Shown here: positions 1 through 9,800 of the stretch, piece by piece | How the letters are laid out: each line of letters starts with the position of its first letter | Numbering within the stretch: the first letter of the stretch is position 1 | Source: Eutreptiella sp. 'Long Island Sound 2002' | Lineage: Eukaryota; Euglenozoa; Euglenophyceae; Eutreptiales; Eutreptiaceae | NCBI GenBank assembly: GCA_964036045.1 | Contig: OZ038379.1 | Span: forward strand, 183,878,897-183,942,896 | Reading direction: 5' to 3' | DNA: 64,000 bases | The notes under the pieces: model-generated | Told to the model about the DNA's origin: nothing | The model's database searches: none | The model's input: the letters and a program-made list of their open reading frames with translations, nothing else | Made by a program: the position numbers and the translations under genes

Positions 1-987
1 CTTGGTGACCATCCCCCAGGGGGTGGTGGGGGACCGTCTTCCCTGGGGTGGGGAACGACACGGGGGGGTGAGGGTACAACAGTCCAGAGCGGCAATAGCG
101 ACCATATGTTTCACTCCCCTTGCCATGAACGACGTGGGCACCCCTGGCTATGCTGGCACCCGTACCATCTGTTCGTCACGCCTGCGCTTTTTGGAGGAGC
201 CATCTTTCACGGCATGCAGCAATGCTGAGAGCCCATGGTGGGCGAATTGGATGAGCATTCAGTCGCAGAACCCCCGCTCCCCCCCCCCCCCCCCAGGCTC
301 CACAAAAGCGTCCCTGGTCTGGGTCTGCACCACCGCCTCACCACATCCATGTTTGGCCTCAGAGCACCATGTATTATATGCTGTTCATATGCTGCCCCAC
401 GAAGGTGTGTGCGCGCTGCGGTTGAGTGCTCGGTATCAGTGCCGACATTGTGTCATGCGCCGTGTCTGTTTGTGCAACTGGATTCTCTGGGGACTATCCA
501 ACGCTTTTCTGTCTCGTTACGGTGCCTCCTCGTTTGAGCCATCGCATGGAGGGCGCTATTGCCACGGTGCGTGCGCGGTGCAAACGTTGGGTAAATCTGA
601 GGACCCTCCTGGTGATAATTCCAGCCATCAAGAGGCCCCAAGGAAAAAAGCAAAAACCACCCAGAAGCCTCTGGAGTATATTGGCAACCATGGAACAACC
701 CGAGGAAGACACGTCCTGTGCTTGTAACTAAGCTTTTCTCGGGTTCTATGGGCTGTCCGGGTGGGTGCATCGCACGATGGTGCACCGGTGCACCGGACCA
801 CAAATAGCTGCCACGGTGCGGACGCGGTGCGCGCGCGGTGCGACAACACCCTCGATGCAGTCCACATCTGGTGCTACCAGACAGAGACAGGGGGCTGTCT
901 CCTGCAGAACTTGTGAACGGTCTTCATCGGGATTATGTGCAGCAACATTGCGTGTGCCCTTCGCTGCGTGAGTGTATCTGGTTCCCA
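1..987. other. No recognised gene, window start
   Basis: Several overlapping open frames exist here but none shows a recognisable domain, and both strands are equally open, as expected from GC-rich DNA. Low-complexity C runs occur near 281-296. The segment near 770-840 is rich in GGTGC and GCGCGG words. A GTGAGT at about 966 could be a splice donor for an exon ending just before it, but no protein similarity supports that. Confidence 0.5.
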
Positions 988-1071
988 AAGGTCAAGGCAT
1001 TGCGTGAGGCGGAGAGCGATGAAGTGGAAATCGATCTCAAGGACGAGCTCCAGAAATTATTTGCTCAGCCC
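988..1071 (+). CDS. Possible exon, charged peptide, unknown gene
   Basis: After an AG at 986-987 a frame reads a strongly charged peptide (V-K-A-L-R-E-A-E-S-D-E-V-E-I-D-L, then K-D-E-L-Q-K-L-F) that looks more protein-like than its surroundings. A GTATCC that resembles the donors of the DUF389 gene follows at about 1072. No family is recognised. It could be an N-terminal exon of the DUF389 gene, an exon of another gene, or chance. Phase continuity to a neighbour could not be shown. Confidence 0.22.
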
Positions 1072-1615
1072 ACAAGTATCCCCCTTCCCCTTGCCCCCTT
1101 TTGCAGCATTGGTTTGCCGTCGCCAGCCAGCACCGCGCAGTCTGAGCAAGATTGGAACGCGATATGGGCCCTTGGCCGCCAGTCCCCCTCCTTTGCCTGA
1201 TGGGCAGGTGGAAGAGTGTTCATGGGTACGGCCGAATGCATTAGGCAGAGGACGGAACCAGTGGCATCAGTGCCCAGTACTATCAGCGTGTGCGGCAGGA
1301 GATGCGGGACTGCGGTGGGCATGCCCAGCCCCGTGAAGGGCTGCAGCGTTGTCGCAGGCTGAGCGGCGGGGGTCGCCGGCAGCGCCGAAGGGCACATCCG
1401 CACAGGCACGGGCAGCGGGGCACCATCTGAGGGGCATTGGCATGCGATGCACGTACTATCCTTTTACCCGAGACACTCGCAGGAGGGCGGCGTGGCAGAC
1501 TGCAAGGAAGCACAGCAGTGTTCCTGGGCCTGCATGGTGCCGTGCAGTACCGGGAGGGGTTCAATGAATGTAGGGCTGTTGGCCACATCCCCCCCCCTCC
1601 CTTTGTCCGAACACG

Positions 1616-1936
1616 GGGCTTGTCCAAACACGGCGACCCCGTGTTTCCGCACTTTCGGGTCTTTTTTGGGAACCATCGTTTTTGCGGTTCCAATCCAATA
1701 GAGAATGTGGTTTGTAGCGTTGTGCAGGCTGCAGGAAGGGTCTATGTGGGTGTTGGTGTGGCTGTAATTCCATGTGCTCTTGTGTCGTGGGGTGTGTGCT
1801 GGGCTGTTGGACACCCTTTTGTAGTCATGAAGGGCAAGGGGTTGGCTTATGTCTGCAGCGTGTGTTCCGTGGTACGTGCCGCGCTGTAACATGGGCTTGT
1901 CCAAACACGGCAACCGGGTGTTTCCGCACTCTTGCC
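1616..1936. repeat. Pair of 43-bp direct repeats with internal inverted arms
   Basis: The sequence starting GGGCTTGTCCAAACACGG occurs at 1616-1659 and again at 1891-1934 with a few differences. Within each copy AAACACGG and CCGTGTTT face each other across about 4-5 bases, so each can form a small hairpin. The 230 bases between them hold no recognised gene. Confidence 0.6.
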
Positions 1937-1987
1937 CCCTGAACCAGAACCTGGCCCGTGTTGGGACGGGGGGAGTGGGGTATCATT

Positions 1988-2064
1988 CACATGCTGTAGC
2001 AGGGGTGGTCACATGCTGTAGCAGGGGTGGTCTCATGCTGTAGCAGGGGTGGTCTCATGCTGAG
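1988..2064. repeat. 22-bp tandem repeat, about 3.5 units
   Basis: The unit is TCACATGCTGTAGCAGGGGTGG, repeated with a CA/CT change between units. It ends in a partial unit at about 2064. No function is evident. Confidence 0.85.
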
Positions 2065-2146
2065 GCCCAACTTCTAATGTTGTGCTCTGCGCCGAGTTGC
2101 CTCCTCGCAGGCCGTGTTCCCCTCTACGTATTGGGCCCTGTGGCAG

Positions 2147-2317
2147 GCTCTCCGCGCACCCGTGACAAGACCGACGCCAAGACCGACGCCAAGACCGAGT
2201 CGTCGGGATCCACCGAACCAGCAGCAGCGATTGATATAACGCCCCCGACGCTGGAGAAGCCCCCGCCCGTGGCCGGGACGACTGTAATCCAACCCACCTT
2301 CGTGACGACTGACGATG
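2147..2317 (+). CDS. Possible exon, Thr/Pro-rich, unknown gene
   Basis: Between an AG at 2145-2146 and a GT at 2318-2319 one frame encodes a polar segment with a duplicated T-D-A-K motif, then acidic and Pro-rich sequence ending V-T-T-D-D. Codon choice is C/G-ending and looks coding. The phase left at 2317 (one base) does not join the phase-0 start proposed at 3216, so an additional exon would be needed if both belong to one gene. The product is not recognised. Confidence 0.3.
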
Positions 2318-2920
2318 GTGTGTGTGTGTGGTGCGCGCGCGCGCGGGCTTGGGTGGGTCATGTGTGCCTGGTGCTCCGGGCCCCGGTGGGGGGAGCCTGA
2401 CGCTGAGCCCACCAGGGGAGATAAGGGCCAGGGCAATACAGCCTCCAGGTCACAAGGACAATCTACTGGGACGCCGGGCCCCAGAACTGGAGTGGCACGG
2501 GGGCGGGTGGTGCTCAAGGTCCGACCGCGGAGGCCCCACACTCGTTGATTGCCGTGCGGCACGGGTGGTGTTGCCTGTCGGCTGGGGTCAACGTCCCACG
2601 GCCTGTGTGAGCCACGGAGGTTGTTGGGGGGGGTCCGAGGGCACGCAGAGCGCTGTGCGACGCTACAGCCCAGGTAGACACGGGGGGCCAGAGGGCACAC
2701 CACCTGAATGGCCCCTCCTTTCGGTTGGAGGGGCGACCCTGCAAGGGAAACGCCGCAGACCCGTCCCCGGAGGCCGTGCTGCCCCAAGAAGTACATTTTC
2801 GTTCTCGGAAGTGTGCCACCACCACACAAGAATGCGGTCCTCACAGGCTCCAATACGACCATTCATCAAAGCTTCATCCAGTGTTTTGGGAAGCAGGCGG
2901 TTTTGGCGGCGGGTGGTGCT
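2318..2920. other. Intergenic or intronic, no gene seen
   Basis: A GT/GC-rich simple stretch follows 2318. Open frames on both strands are unsupported by any motif or splice context. Confidence 0.4.
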
Positions 2921-3180
2921 GAGCAGGGCTGTCCTTAAGAATCCCAATCCTTTTTGGTCAGGGATAGTCCTCAAGTACAGTCCCCAAGGACCACCAACCG
3001 CAAACCGCCAACCGCCACCAACCGCCACCAACCGCCACCAACCGCCACCAACCGCCACCAACCGCCACCAACCGCCAACCAGTTCGATACCGCTTCTGTG
3101 GTTTTGTGTCTTGCCCATGTCTTGACCATGAAACAGAGACCGTCCCCGTGAACGTTCGTTTCTGTTGGGGTTACGAACCC
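2921..3180 (+). repeat. Rep-A copy 1 with ACCGCCACCA minisatellite
   Basis: Three modules in order: a GGGCTGTCCTTAAGAA-like start, a 10-bp array (CCACCAACCG and variants) at 2991-3080, and a unique-looking tail with GTTTTGTGTCTTGCCCATG, CTTGACCATGAAACAGAG and GAACGTTCGTTTCTG. Related copies lie at 39135-39412 (same strand) and 41590-41806 (opposite strand), so this is a dispersed family and not a single-locus minisatellite. Confidence 0.8.
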
Positions 3181-3215
3181 CGGTTTCTTCCCTTACGGTT
3201 ACCTCTGGTGCTGAG

Positions 3216-3294
3216 GTTGGGTCCGGTGACTTCGCCCTGATCATTGCCACTGTGCCCACGCTGCGCGCAAACGCCCTGTCAGGCCCGGCCCCAG
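3216..3294 (+). CDS. DUF389 gene, probable N-terminal exon
   Basis: The frame reads V-G-S-G-D-F-A-L-I-I-A-T-V-P-T-L-R-A-N and ends one base into a codon at a strong donor (CCCAG then GTACGG). That single base completes a codon with the start of the next exon at 3656. The acceptor is taken as the AG at 3214-3215 after a pyrimidine stretch. N-terminal regions of DUF389 proteins are cytoplasmic alpha/beta segments ahead of the membrane domain, which fits, but similarity is weak and the exon start is uncertain. Confidence 0.5.
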
Positions 3295-3422
3295 GTACGG
3301 GAGGCTCACGTACCCACCATGGGGGCCGAAATCCCGAGTCGCATCGATCGGAAAGGTGTGTCGATGGACGCGCCGGCAGGATGCACCCTGCATCAAAGGT
3401 ATAACTATCTCAAGGAAGGGGC

Positions 3423-3606
3423 CACAGAGGCGGCCCCAGAAGCGGGTAGACAGGCGGTTGGAGGAGGTTGCCAGAGCGGTTGGGGGCGGTTACTGTCGGT
3501 TACTAAAGCCAATGATGCGGGCACTTGCCGCCAGTGGGACAGGGGCTGGGCATAGCCAGGGCGCCCTTCAGGGGGGTACCTTCCCCCCTTCCACCGCATC
3601 CCTGGT
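3423..3606 (+). repeat. Rep-B copy 1 (intronic)
   Basis: This segment (GGCGGCCCCAGAAGCGGGTAG, then GCGGTTG and CGGTTACTGTCGGTTAC words, then GGGCGCCCTTCAGG) is matched in reverse complement at 42358-42548. Both copies lie in introns of the DUF389 gene. Short pieces of the same GCGGTTACTGGCGGTTG wording also occur near 40830. Confidence 0.65.
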
Positions 3607-3655
3607 CGCATGGCCGCGAGGCGTCCCAGTGCCCGCAACGCCCCTCGTGCCGCAG

Positions 3656-3810
3656 GAGAGCGCATGCAGGTCACTGCCACCGTGGACGAAAAGACGGCGC
3701 AGCACATGATCGATGGGCTTTTTGCCATCGGCATCGGTCACGAGGTCGGGAGCTTCAATTTGGTGCCTGTTGAGCTGTCGCGGCCCCTACAACAGCCGGC
3801 CGTGGCGCAG
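3656..3810 (+). CDS. DUF389 gene, N-terminal domain exon
   Basis: It encodes E-R-M-Q-V-T-A-T-V-D-E-K-T-A-Q-H-M, then I-D-G-L-F-A-I-G-I-G-H-E-V-G-S-F and N-L-V-P-V-E-L-S-R-P. The G-I-G-x-x-x-G-x-x-x-L-V-P-V-E pattern followed by an R-P resembles the conserved end of the N-terminal soluble domain in DUF389 proteins. The acceptor is the AG at 3654-3655 and the donor CAG|GTCAGT follows 3810. It ends in phase 0, as the exon at 35661 requires. The retroelement array begins only about 300 bases downstream, so membership in the same gene rests on phase and family pattern. Confidence 0.65.
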
Positions 3811-3876
3811 GTCAGTGTCAGGGGTCATGGTCCGGGCTGCGGGTGGGCTGGGGTTGGGGCAGAGGACGTGTGTGGC

Positions 3877-4116
3877 GCGGGCCATTCGTGCACGGGTCCC
3901 CAGCAGAAGTGGTGTTGTGGACGGGGGCCCGTCGTGCAGGTCTCTGGCATGGATCATGTGTTGCGGGGGCCCACTGGCAGGGGATTATTAAAATGGCCGT
4001 ACACCGTAGGAGGCTGGGGGGGTTACCTCTCCCCCGGACCCCCCCCCCCCCCGGCTCCAGACCAAAGAAATTTACCGTTGGTCTTGTCAGTCCACTTTTT
4101 GGGCCATGTTGTTGTA
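3877..4116. repeat. Left flank of array, duplicated at 14906-15146
   Basis: About 240 bases, from CGCGGGCCATTCGTGC to GGGCCATGTTGTTGTA, are repeated almost base for base immediately before LINE copy B, differing mainly by one C in a 13-14 C run. The last 17 bases also precede the empty microsatellite at 35101. It is therefore the DNA that adjoined the original (CATC)n target. Confidence 0.85.
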
Positions 4117-4200
4117 TCCATCCATCCATCCATCCATCCATCCATCCATCCATCCATACATCCATCCATCCATCCATCCATCCATCCATCCATCCATCCA
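4117..4200. repeat. (CATC)n microsatellite before LINE A
   Basis: Near-perfect TCCA tetranucleotide array with one interruption (CATACATCC, near 4155). It lies directly against the 5' end of LINE copy A. Confidence 0.97.
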
Positions 4201-4710
4201 TTCCTTAACCGGGCCCTCTTCTGCGAAGGTGGTAGCAAACAGGGAAGGTTTGGGGAGGTATGCCTGTTTTTCTCCTATAGGCTCTGAAAAGCGAGACATC
4301 CAATTCAGTACGAGTGACTGGAATACGTGATCAATGACAAGAGAGTGGAGTAAGGCAGCGAAAGCAAAATCAAGACAGCCAATATCAACCAGGGTACATG
4401 GTGTAACACGTTGTCTCCCATCCAAAACCCGGGCATCCATCCATCCATCCATCCATCCATCCATCCATCCATCCATGCCTTGACCGGGCCCTCTTCTGCG
4501 AAGGTGGTTGCAAACAGGGAAGGTTTGGGGAGGTATGCCTGTTTTTCTCTTATAGGCTCTGAAATGCGAGACGTCCGATACAGTACGAGTGAATGGAGTA
4601 AGTGATCAGTGACAAGAGAGTGGAGAAAGACAGCGAAAGCAAAATCACGAACGTCAATATCAACCAGGGTACATGGTGTAACACACTGTCTCCCTTCCAA
4701 AACCCGGGCA
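4201..4710 (+). promoter_or_regulatory. Two 5' leader monomers of LINE A split by (CATC)n
   Basis: Two copies of a roughly 234-base unit lie at 4201-4433 and 4477-4710. Each runs from TTAACCGGGCCCTCTTCTGCG (or TTGACCGGG...) to CCAAAACCCGGGCA. A 43-base CATC array separates them (4434-4476). Tandem 5' monomers drive transcription in some LINEs (mouse L1 is the known case), so a promoter role is a reasonable inference. No promoter motif is recognised. Confidence 0.6.
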
Positions 4711-6867
4711 AGCGACCTGGGGCCTAGCCACAGGGTGGCAGGTGACTGTCAGGCTCGATATTGGTTTGTGGTAAATAGGAAAGTATCCCTTCCCAATCCT
4801 GGGCGACAGACCTGGGGCCCAGCCACGTGGCGGGTATGCGGATCGATTTGTTTGTGGAATTGATGCAACTCGCCGGTGCCACGTGGTGCTGACGAGTTGC
4901 CGGTACGGTAAAAAGCAGAAACCTGCCGGGCGAGGGTTTCTGCTGGGAGGGCAAAACAGCCCAACACACCAGAACAAAGAAGGTCGGCTCATCCCCAACC
5001 TAGGCAACAGCCCCCGTGGGCCTTGTGGTCCCCGTGTGGCTTCGCAATCATGGTCCGGCCACGCCGCTTGCAGTGGTTGAGCGTGGGCTCCAGCTGTAGG
5101 TGGTCGCGAAAGCACACCCCCCAGACCTCAAGCAGAGCCTCAGGCTGTATCTGAAGAGGATCCACCCTTACTCCGTCTCTCGTGGCGGTTGGGTGAGCGG
5201 GGCGTCGTGGTGTCGTGCGGCCAAGACAAGTAAAGGACAACAAGACTCATGGCACCGCTCATCTGGTGCGCTGACAAAGAGCCGGGAGACCGGGATGACA
5301 GGGTACAGAACGCTGACGAGGTATAGTGAGAGAGCAGCACTAGTAAAGATAGGTAGGTGCAGTAACAATTGTTTCGTTTTCTTCAGTTTTCCGCTATTTT
5401 AGCGCGGCAATTTTCAGCCTAAGAAGCAAACCAGGGTTGGCGCCGGGATGGAAACCCGAGGGGTCAACAATGCCTATGGCGGCTCTGGTTTGTTTCTGCA
5501 AAACAGCAATCTTTCCTTGCGGCGATGCCGTGAAGTTAAGAATGCACATTAGCGCCCTGCAGTGGCTGTGCAGGTGCGAATTGTCAAGCCCTGTCGTCAG
5601 GTGAGCCCCAAAGGACTGGACACCACGGACGAGATGATAACCCCAAGTACCGCAACACCTGCCTGGAACCGGCAGAGCAACCGGGTCCCAGGACAGTGAG
5701 TGCCCAGGGCATTACACAAGAAGCCCAGACATCAACAGCAAAGGGTGAAAGACAAGAAGTCAGGACGGGTGGAAACCACCGACGGTCCGAAAGACAAAAG
5801 GGTGAGAGCAAAAACCAGGAATGGTGACCAAGATGCCCAGCTGAGTTGTGCAGAAGCGCACCAGCGAGGATGCCTGGACCCAGTCACAGCAATGTACAGG
5901 GCCAGATGCCCAGACTCCAAGTGTGGGATACACGGAGCTGGATGCCCAGACTCCAACTGCTACGAGCAGCGAGCTAGATGCCTGGACAAAAAGGAGCAAC
6001 CGCACAATAGTCGAGATGAAGAGGTCCGAGAAAAGAAGATATCACCAGATACCCAGACTTCGAGTGCCACAGGCATGAAGCTGGATGCCTAGACTCCAAC
6101 TGCAAAGAGCAGGGAGCTAGATGCCACCGATCGGAACGACCGGTGATGAGACCCAGACTCAAGAGTGCGGCAAGCACGGAGCTGGATGCCTAGACTCCAC
6201 CTGTCCAAGACAGAGAGGGAGCTAGATGCCTGGAACAACAGACCGCATCACTAGCTACTCCAGAAGACATGAAGCGTCAGAACTGTGCAACCATGTACAA
6301 CCAGGGCAGTTGCCCAGAATCTCATCAATCTGTGCCATGTGTGTGCTTGCAGTGCATAACGGAGCAAGGACTCCACGGAGCGAACAGCAGGCAGACACAG
6401 ATGACATGGTCTGTGCAGAAAACACAAGGTAACGTGAAAAGAGACCACTACGAAAGTGGGCTGGCCACGATGGCCCGAAGAGATAAACAGGGTGACAGTG
6501 CATAAGGTTCACGAGTACCCAGAAACATGAAGCAGGAGAACGAAAATCAAACAAGGTACAGGCAGGCCGCGAGAGCCGGTGCACAGACAGACAGCCACAA
6601 GGGTCACGAGTACCCGAGTGCTGGGGTAAAAAGGCGAGTCAATGGCTGCACAGAGCAGAGAAGAGCAAGAATAAATCTGAGAAGAGGGTCACGAGAGCCC
6701 CATAAGAGAGAAACCGGCAAGCACAGCACCAGCAGCTGGACACGGGTGCCAGACCGCACAACAGCAAAGCAGGCATCGATAGTAAGCTACGATGGCTGCC
6801 GACAGCATGTAAACAGAGACAAAGAGCACTGCGAACACTAGTTCTCTTGATATTATACAGGAACACG
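4711..6867 (+). other. 5' leader of LINE A
   Basis: About 2.2 kb upstream of the polyprotein start, shared with copy B (15715-17871). Open frames of up to 130 codons exist (for example 5700-6092) but show no domain. The 5880-6240 part is a degenerate minisatellite based on GAGCTGGATGCCTAGACTCC and GGAGCTAGATGCC words, spaced by roughly 60-70 bases. Confidence 0.6.
5880..6240 (+). repeat. GATGCC-based degenerate minisatellite in LINE leader
   Basis: Recurring words are GATGCCCAGACTCCAA and GCTAGATGCC(T/C). The same array is at 16884-17244 in copy B. Element N also carries GATGCC-rich tandem repeats (27073-27560), a possible relationship by descent. Confidence 0.6.
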
Positions 6868-9800
6868 ATGCCGCCAGCCATACAAACATCGTGGGGCAAA
6901 GTCCGAGCAGTACAAGGCGATCCCAAGAAAATAAGATGGGAGCCAGAGAATGGAGACGCAGCGACGGAGACCCTGGGACTATGGCTGCAACCAGGCAGTC
7001 ATAGAGCCAGGCTCATGACAATGCACCTCCTCTGTGGAGATGTAGAACAAGCGGTGATAACAGAGATCACCAGGCTCAAACCAGATGTGGAGACGGCGAC
7101 CTGGAACACAATGATGCTGAAGCTGCAACCTGATGAGGAAAAAGATGTAGTACAAGACATAGCCCCGAAGGCAGGAGCACGACTGATGGGGATCCGCAGC
7201 AAGTACTCACTACTAGATACCACAGTAGAAGTGGTAAGACGAGTCTCCGACAAAGGACTGCTGACCACATGGTCAGCGAGCATCATCATGAAGGACGCAG
7301 AGGCCAGGGCGATGTGGAATATGGCATGGCCCAAGATGTATAGAGATCTGGATGCCAGGTCAGAACCAGGGGATGAAGGAGACCCCCCCTCGACAGCCAA
7401 TCAGCAGGAGGAAAGACCCAGAGGAGACATCGATCAGACGGAAATGAAAAAAGTACTGGCCCTACTGGAATCACTGCACGACCTCAACATCCCGGAAGAG
7501 GACAGACTGCAAGCCCTGGTGGCAGAAGAATACGAGGATGAGATTGACATGGCCATACTACTGCTGCCAGCGACGGGCATATACTCACTCAGCAGTATGG
7601 AAAAGAATCGCAGAGGCGACGCAATCAGAAGTCAAATGGTGGGCCAAAGTGCTGGTCAAATATGTGAGATACGTCAGCAGAGACCGAGTAGAGGAAGAGG
7701 ATAAGGCCAGAGCCCAGAGGGCAAAGGAGGCGGAGCACGCCAAACAACAGGATCGAGACAGAGCACAAGCCAGAAAGTGGTCACCCAAAAAGTCATCAAC
7801 GCCGACGGAAAGGAGCAGGAAGTACGCCAAGAACAATCAAGGCGCAGCCCAAAGGGTAATACTGCCAGATGACACTAACAAGACAGATGGCGATGAGGAT
7901 GTAGAGGATCAGGCAGAAGAGGTCCAGGACAACCAGAGGCCCCCGGCAAAGGAGGACACGTCCCATGGCAGTGCAGCAGCCGATACCCCGACAGGAGTGT
8001 GGAAAACGGGTGAAGGAGTCAACAAAGTGGTAGTCCAGCGACTCACGAGAGGAGCCAAACGACTTCGACCAGTGCTCCTGACAGGGTTCCAATACACAGA
8101 TGCAATGGACTCGTACTCGGCAGCAGAAGAAGTGTTTGGGATGTTGTCGCTGGACTTCAGGACATTCAGAGACATGCAGAGACAGTACAATGAAGTAGTC
8201 ATGTTTGTCCCAGGGGAACAACTGGACACGGCCCTATCAGGGGCGTATAGGGACTCATTTCGAGTCTCTGCAGCGAGAGACCCCATGCAGCGGTCAGACG
8301 AAATAGAAATCAAGGAGCTATCCATGCTGGACGGCCTGAAAAAGATTGCGGCAAGGATCCCTTCACCACAGCAAATCAAGCCGGAGGCGGCAGTGGAAGT
8401 GGCAGCGACAGGTGTGGTTGTGGATGCACTCACAGATCAAACAGTGTGGTGTCTCATGCCCCCGTATAGTCCACAACATGCATTCATATCCCTGTGGGGA
8501 TTTGGACAATGCACAGAAATGGCAGGAATAGTGACGTTCACAACAGGCATGGAAGATGCCCAACGGGACATTGAAGAAATAGCAGAGAGACATGGCATAT
8601 GGGGTATTCAGAAAAGTTTTCAAAAGAGACCAGAAGGATCACAGAACGAAAGGCACTCATTAAACTCCACAGAGAGTGAGTGGGACAAAGCAGCAGATCA
8701 GTTTGAGGTGGTCGTCAGAAGCAGAGGACATGGGATGCAGGATGCACCGCCGTGGGTACTGCAACAGCTGACTCAGTCCAAGGCGTACAAAGGGCTCCAC
8801 AAGCAGAATAAAAAACACAAAACAGGGGGCTACCACCCAGTGCAAACGATGGCATGCCCTACTGAGGACAGTGGCACACTAACCCTGGCAGGGGAAAGAG
8901 TACAGCTGCCAAAGAGACGAACAGGAAGACACAGTGAAGTCCTACGTCAAGGGGATCAGAGGGTCGCAGTAACCAGAATCTTGGGTCCCAAATGGACTGG
9001 GAGTGGGACACCGCATGAAATGATGGCACACAGGGTAGTCAAACTACCGGGAAGACCAGCCATTTGCGGCACAGAGCAGCTGCACTCGGGAATACTGCAG
9101 TGTGGGGAGACTAAATTCACACTGTGGACATAAGGAGCAGCGCTTGAGAGAGTGGGAATACTGAATTTCCCCGTGGCACAAGAATGCAATGCAGAGGTCA
9201 CAGTCAAACTCTGGATAGTGATTCAGATATGGAGCCATGGGAGGCAGCACCAAGTACTGGTGAAAGAGACAGGAATCAACAGACGCAGGCGAAAAGAAGA
9301 AACATACATGGGGTCATGGTGGGCAAAAATATGCAACATCACGAAATGGGATCCTCAGGAGCGCCACTGGAGGGGCGAACTGGTAAAATACACAGAGGGG
9401 CATGGCAGAGGGGCGATAAGAATCAACTGGAGTGCGCCACACTGGGGACGACAGCAATATGAACAGCAAGCGTGGAAGGCAATGATGGTACCAGAGAACA
9501 GTCAACAGGTGAAAATGAGATACAGTCTGGTATCAGTGAACTGCCATCAACAAGGCATCAACAGAGAGAAGGAAACACCCACGCGGAAATGGGATGAGGT
9601 GACCACAGTGGTAGTGGAAACCCAAGCGGACGTGCTGGCGTGTCAAGAAATGTGGGGATCGCAGAAGAAGGAGAGACAAAGAACCATAGCAGGATACTGG
9701 ATGCAACAGTCACAGCACACGAAAGTGGGACAGGCCAATGAAGTGTGGGTGCGACTTGCCTGGGCACGAAAACAAGCAGTCCTGCTGGATATACCCAGTG

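Noticed and set aside
4087-4476. (M-D-G-W)n and (H-P-S-I)n reading frames at every CATC array
   Set aside because: These are six-frame translations of the tetranucleotide repeat.
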